Notes under the pieces: model-generated
Database searches by the model: none
Seen by the model: only the letters and a program-made list of their open reading frames with translations
What the model was told of the DNA's origin: nothing
Position numbers and translations under genes: made by a program
In this document: in pieces, positions 5,721-8,519 of the stretch
How the letters are laid out: each line of letters begins with the position of its first letter
How positions within the stretch are numbered: position 1 is the first letter of the stretch
Source of the DNA: an uncultured Enterobacter sp.
GTDB taxonomy: Bacteria > Pseudomonadota > Gammaproteobacteria > Enterobacterales > Enterobacteriaceae
Assembly: GCA_946477805.1 (NCBI GenBank)
Contig: CAMKZP010000130.1
Location: 1-8,519, forward strand
Reading direction: 5' to 3'
DNA length: 8,519 bases

Positions 5721-7175
5721 ATGAATAATAAGGGCTCCGGCCTGACCCCGGCTCAGGCACTGGAAAAACTCGACGCGCTGTACGAACAGTCCGTTAACGC
5801 TTTGCGCAGTGCCATCAGCGAGTACATTGAAACGGGGAAACTGCCCGACGAGAAGGCCAGAAGTCACGGCCTTTTTGTTTATCCCTCGCTCTCCGTGACC
5901 TGGGACGGCAGCGCCAGCACCACGCCGAAAACCCGCGCCTACGCGCGCTTTACCCACTCCGGCTGTTACAGCACGACCATCACCCGCCCTGCGCTGTTCC
6001 GTCCGTATCTGGAAGAACAGCTCACGCTGCTGTATCAGGATTACGGCGCGCACATTTCCGTTGAGCCGTCGCTGCATGAGATCCCCTATCCGTACGTGAT
6101 TGACGGCTCGGCCCTGACGCTGGACCGCTCCATGAGCGCGGGGCTGACGCGCCACTTCCCAACCACCGAGCTGTCGCAGATTGGTGACGAGACGGCGGAC
6201 GGTATTTATCACCCGGCGGAGTTTTCTCCGCTGTCGCATTTTGATGCCCGCCGCGTGGATTTCTCGCTGGCGCGCCTGCGTCATTACACCGGCACGCCCG
6301 CCGAGCACTTCCAGCCGTTTGTGCTGTTCACTAACTACACCCGCTACGTGGACGAATTTGTGCGCTGGGGCTGCAGCCAGATCCTCGATCCGGACAGCCC
6401 GTACATCGCCCTCTCGTGCGCGGGCGGGATCTGGATCACCGCCGAGACGGAAGCCCCCGAACAGGCCATTTCCGACCTGGCGTGGAAAAAACACCAGATG
6501 CCCGCCTGGCACCTGGTCACCGCCGACGGCCAGGGGATCACGCTGATTAACATTGGCGTGGGGCCGTCTAACGCCAAAACCATCTGTGACCACCTGGCCG
6601 TGCTGCGCCCGGACGTCTGGCTGATGATTGGCCACTGCGGCGGCCTGCGCGAAAGCCAGCTGATCGGCGACTACGTGCTGGCCCACGCCTACCTGCGCGA
6701 CGACCACGTGCTCGACGCGGTGCTGCCGCCGGATATCCCAATCCCGAGCATCGCTGAGGTGCAGCGCGCGCTGTACGACGCCACCAAAGAGGTGAGCGGC
6801 ATGCCGGGAGAGCTGGTTAAGCAGCGCCTGCGCACCGGCACCGTCGTCACCACCGATGACCGCAACTGGGAGCTGCGCTACTCCGCCTCTGCCCTGCGTT
6901 TCAACCTGAGCCGCGCGGTGGCCATTGATATGGAGAGCGCCACCATCGCCGCGCAGGGCTATCGCTTCCGCGTCCCTTACGGCACGCTGCTGTGCGTTTC
7001 CGACAAACCGCTGCACGGTGAAATTAAGCTCCCCGGCCAGGCTAACCGTTTTTACGAAGGGGCGATTTCCGAGCATCTGCAGATCGGCATTCGCGCCATC
7101 GATCTGCTGCGGGCCGAAGGCGACAAGCTGCATTCCCGCAAGCTGCGCACCTTCAACGAGCCGCCGTTCCGCTAA
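5721..7175 (+). CDS. amn: AMP nucleosidase
   Basis: Amn hydrolyses AMP to adenine and ribose 5-phosphate in the cytoplasm, adjusting adenylate pools; the E. coli enzyme is activated by MgATP and inhibited by phosphate. The product is 484 residues, the same as in E. coli, starting MNNKGSGLTPAQAL. Residues 1 to about 170 form the N-terminal regulatory domain, and about 270-475 the nucleoside phosphorylase-like catalytic domain, with VGPSNAKTICDH (ribose/phosphate region), MIGHCGGLRES near 300-310, DMESATIAAQGYR and CVSDKPLHGE. The Asp of SDKP counts to D428, the catalytic Asp number in the E. coli enzyme. The start is supported by AAGGAG six bases before the ATG. The next gene follows after 18 bases, probably in the same transcript. 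No truncation or unusual feature is seen. Confidence 0.97.
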   Translation: MNNKGSGLTPAQALEKLDALYEQSVNALRSAISEYIETGKLPDEKARSHGLFVYPSLSVTWDGSASTTPKTRAYARFTHSGCYSTTITRPALFRPYLEEQLTLLYQDYGAHISVEPSLHEIPYPYVIDGSALTLDRSMSAGLTRHFPTTELSQIGDETADGIYHPAEFSPLSHFDARRVDFSLARLRHYTGTPAEHFQPFVLFTNYTRYVDEFVRWGCSQILDPDSPYIALSCAGGIWITAETEAPEQAISDLAWKKHQMPAWHLVTADGQGITLINIGVGPSNAKTICDHLAVLRPDVWLMIGHCGGLRESQLIGDYVLAHAYLRDDHVLDAVLPPDIPIPSIAEVQRALYDATKEVSGMPGELVKQRLRTGTVVTTDDRNWELRYSASALRFNLSRAVAIDMESATIAAQGYRFRVPYGTLLCVSDKPLHGEIKLPGQANRFYEGAISEHLQIGIRAIDLLRAEGDKLHSRKLRTFNEPPFR

Positions 7176-7193
7176 AAATAATAAGGAAAAACA

Positions 7194-8492
7194 ATGCATA
7201 CCCCATCACCGTTATCCGCCCTGCGCCAGTGGCTGGAAGCCCACCGTCTCGACGGAACCATCGTCCCGCGCGCGGATGCGTGGCAGAGCGAATACTGCGC
7301 GCCGTATGACGAAAAGCTGGCCTGGCTGACGGGCTTTGACGGCTCCGCAGGCCTGGCGCTGGTGCTGAAGGATAAAGCCCTGCTCTTCGTCGACGGACGC
7401 TACCAGGTTCAGGCGCGCGTGCAGGTCAATATGGATGATTTCGCGATCCACCATCTGCACAACGAACCGCTGGCGCAGTGGCTTGAGCAAAACGTTGAGC
7501 CGGGAACCCGCATCGGGTTTGATCCGATGCTGATGACCAACGCCGAGTTTACGCAGCTGTCGGCGACGCCGTGCGAGCTGGTACCGCTGGCTGCGTCGCC
7601 GTTCGATACCCTGTGGAGTGACCGCCCTGCCGCCCCGGCCGGGCTTATCCGGGAAATGCCGGTTGAAATCAGCGGCGAAAGCAGCGCCGATAAGCGCCAG
7701 CGCGTCGCTGCCGTGCTGGCCGCGAACAATGCTGATTACCTTGCCGTCACGCTGCCGGACAACATCGCCTGGCTGCTGAACGTGCGCGGCTCAGATATCC
7801 CCACCAGCCCGGTTCCGCTGTCGTTTGCGCTGCTGAGCAGCGAGGGCGCGGTCGAGTGGTTCGTCAACGAAGGCAAGCTCGGGGAACTGCCGGATGCGGT
7901 ACGGCGAGCCTTCACGATTTTCCCGCAGGCGGCGTTTATCGAACGCTGCCGCGCGATTTCACAGGGCAAGCGGGTAATGGTGGATAACGATTCTGCCCCC
8001 GTCGCGCTGCGCTTTGCCATTGAGCCGCACGGGGAGATCGTCTGGCGGACCGATCCGGTCACCCTGATGAAAGCCACCAAAAACCCGGTTGAGCTGGCAG
8101 GCTACCGCGAGTGCCATCACCAGGACGGCGCGGCGTGGGTGAATTTCCTCGCCTGGCTGAGCCTTGAGGTGCCGCTGCGCGCCGCCGCTGGCCAGCCGCT
8201 GACCGAGCTGGAGATCCAGGCAAAACAGCTCGCCTTTCGCGAACAGCAGCCCGGCTTCATTGAGCAGAGTTTTGCCACCATTTCCGCCTCGGCCAGCAAC
8301 GCGGCGATGTGCCACTATCACTCAAGCGAAGCGAGCAACAGGCCTGTTGGCCATGACCATTTTTATCTTAACGACTCCGGCGGCCAGTACCGCAACGGTA
8401 CCACCGACGCCACGCGCACGCTGGCGTGGGGAAAGGTTGAACCGCAGCAGCGCCTGCACTACACCGCCGTTCTGAGAGGCTTCCTGTCGCTG
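7194..8492 (+). CDS. Xaa-Pro aminopeptidase (M24, aminopeptidase P family), 3' partial
   Basis: This is a cytosolic metallopeptidase expected to remove an N-terminal residue preceding proline. Genuine sequence covers 433 codons of an expected 590-600 in the long, eukaryote-like APP1 type. Visible are two creatinase N-terminal-like domains: about 7-130, with RADAWQSEYCAPYDEKLAWLTGF as its signature in two adjacent parts (25-36 and 37-47) and FVDGRYQVQA (65-74), and about 155-310, with LPDNIAWLLNVRGSD. The start of the M24 catalytic fold contains CHYH (373-376) and the first two metal ligands, D394 in DSGGQY and D405 in TTDATRT, ten residues apart as in the family. The remaining ligands (His, Glu, Glu) would lie beyond the contig end. 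The start has AAGGA six bases upstream. The apparent C-terminus LSLIHI and its TGA come from adapter sequence at 8493 onward, so the gene is cut by the contig end, not truncated in the organism. Confidence 0.92.
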
Positions 8493-8519
8493 CTGTCTCT
8501 TATACACATCTGACGCTGC
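8493..8519. other. Tn5 mosaic end plus Nextera adapter (library contamination)
   Basis: Bases 8493-8511 read CTGTCTCTTATACACATCT, the exact reverse complement of the 19-bp Tn5 mosaic end used in tagmentation libraries. The following GACGCTGC (8512-8519) continues as the reverse complement of the Nextera read-1 adapter, not as IS50 or coding sequence. This is a technical artefact of untrimmed reads at a contig end. The junction base is uncertain by a few positions, because the genomic sequence may itself begin with CTG at that point. Confidence 0.97.

Noticed and set aside
5679..7199. A 506-codon open frame on the minus strand covering amn
   Set aside because: It mirrors amn exactly, lacks recognisable domains and is rich in Arg, Ala, Gly and Gln, as expected from the reverse of a gene with G/C third positions. 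The same holds for the minus-strand frames at 1170-2000 and 4301-5071.
8493..8511. A genuine Tn5/IS50 end inserted into the aminopeptidase gene
   Set aside because: The 19-bp mosaic end is followed by the synthetic adapter bases GACGCTGC and not by IS50 sequence, and it sits at the very end of the contig.
7194..8513. Aminopeptidase as a naturally truncated pseudogene
   Set aside because: The stop codon lies in adapter sequence; upstream codons show no frameshift or internal stop.
1..8519. tRNA, rRNA, CRISPR array or integrase
   Set aside because: I looked for cloverleaf-like stretches, regularly spaced direct repeats and recombinase motifs and saw none, although tRNA-Asn genes are known near shiA in E. 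coli.

Overview
The window looks like chromosomal DNA of a GC-rich member of the Enterobacteriaceae, of the Enterobacter, Lelliottia or Klebsiella kind. This rests on near-identity, recalled from memory, of ShiA and Amn to their E. coli counterparts, on the preserved shiA-amn gene order, and on strongly G/C-biased third codon positions. The genus itself is an inference. Six protein-coding genes are visible. Both end genes are incomplete in this window, and the last 27 bases are not genomic DNA at all.

Layout. Positions 1-2537 hold the C-terminal four fifths of an inner-membrane RND efflux pump; its start lies before the window. It overlaps by four bases (ATGA) a gene for a multi-spanning protein of the acyltransferase-3 type (2534-3499), so the two are probably translationally coupled. 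Convergent to them, and sharing the same TTAA for its stop codon, is pagP on the minus strand (3496-4071), the outer-membrane lipid A palmitoyltransferase. The 256-bp divergent control region (4072-4327) holds a plausible PhoP box for pagP, two inverted repeats, and a shiA leader with a recognisable RyhB pairing site. Then come shiA (shikimate/H+ symporter, 4328-5644), amn (AMP nucleosidase, 5721-7175) and the first part of an M24 aminopeptidase P (7194-8492), all on the plus strand. From 8493 to the end the sequence is Tn5 mosaic end plus Nextera adapter, left over from library preparation.

Functional reading. The left half is an envelope module: an efflux pump, a membrane acyltransferase-like protein and a lipid A acylating enzyme. 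Whether these work together is inference from adjacency only. The right half is housekeeping and scavenging: shikimate import (siderophore and aromatic precursor, regulated by iron through RyhB in E. coli), AMP breakdown to adenine and ribose 5-phosphate, and cytosolic cleavage of Xaa-Pro peptides.

The points most worth a second look are: adapter contamination that creates a false C-terminus; an RND pump with the second TM4 aspartate changed to Asn and the TM10 lysine to Arg; an acyltransferase-3-like protein lacking the TM1 histidine thought to be catalytic; a conserved-looking RyhB site overlapping a potential anti-Shine-Dalgarno helix; and pagP in a genomic position different from E. coli. 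I see no clearly new multi-gene system; the nearest candidate is the RND plus acyltransferase-like pair.
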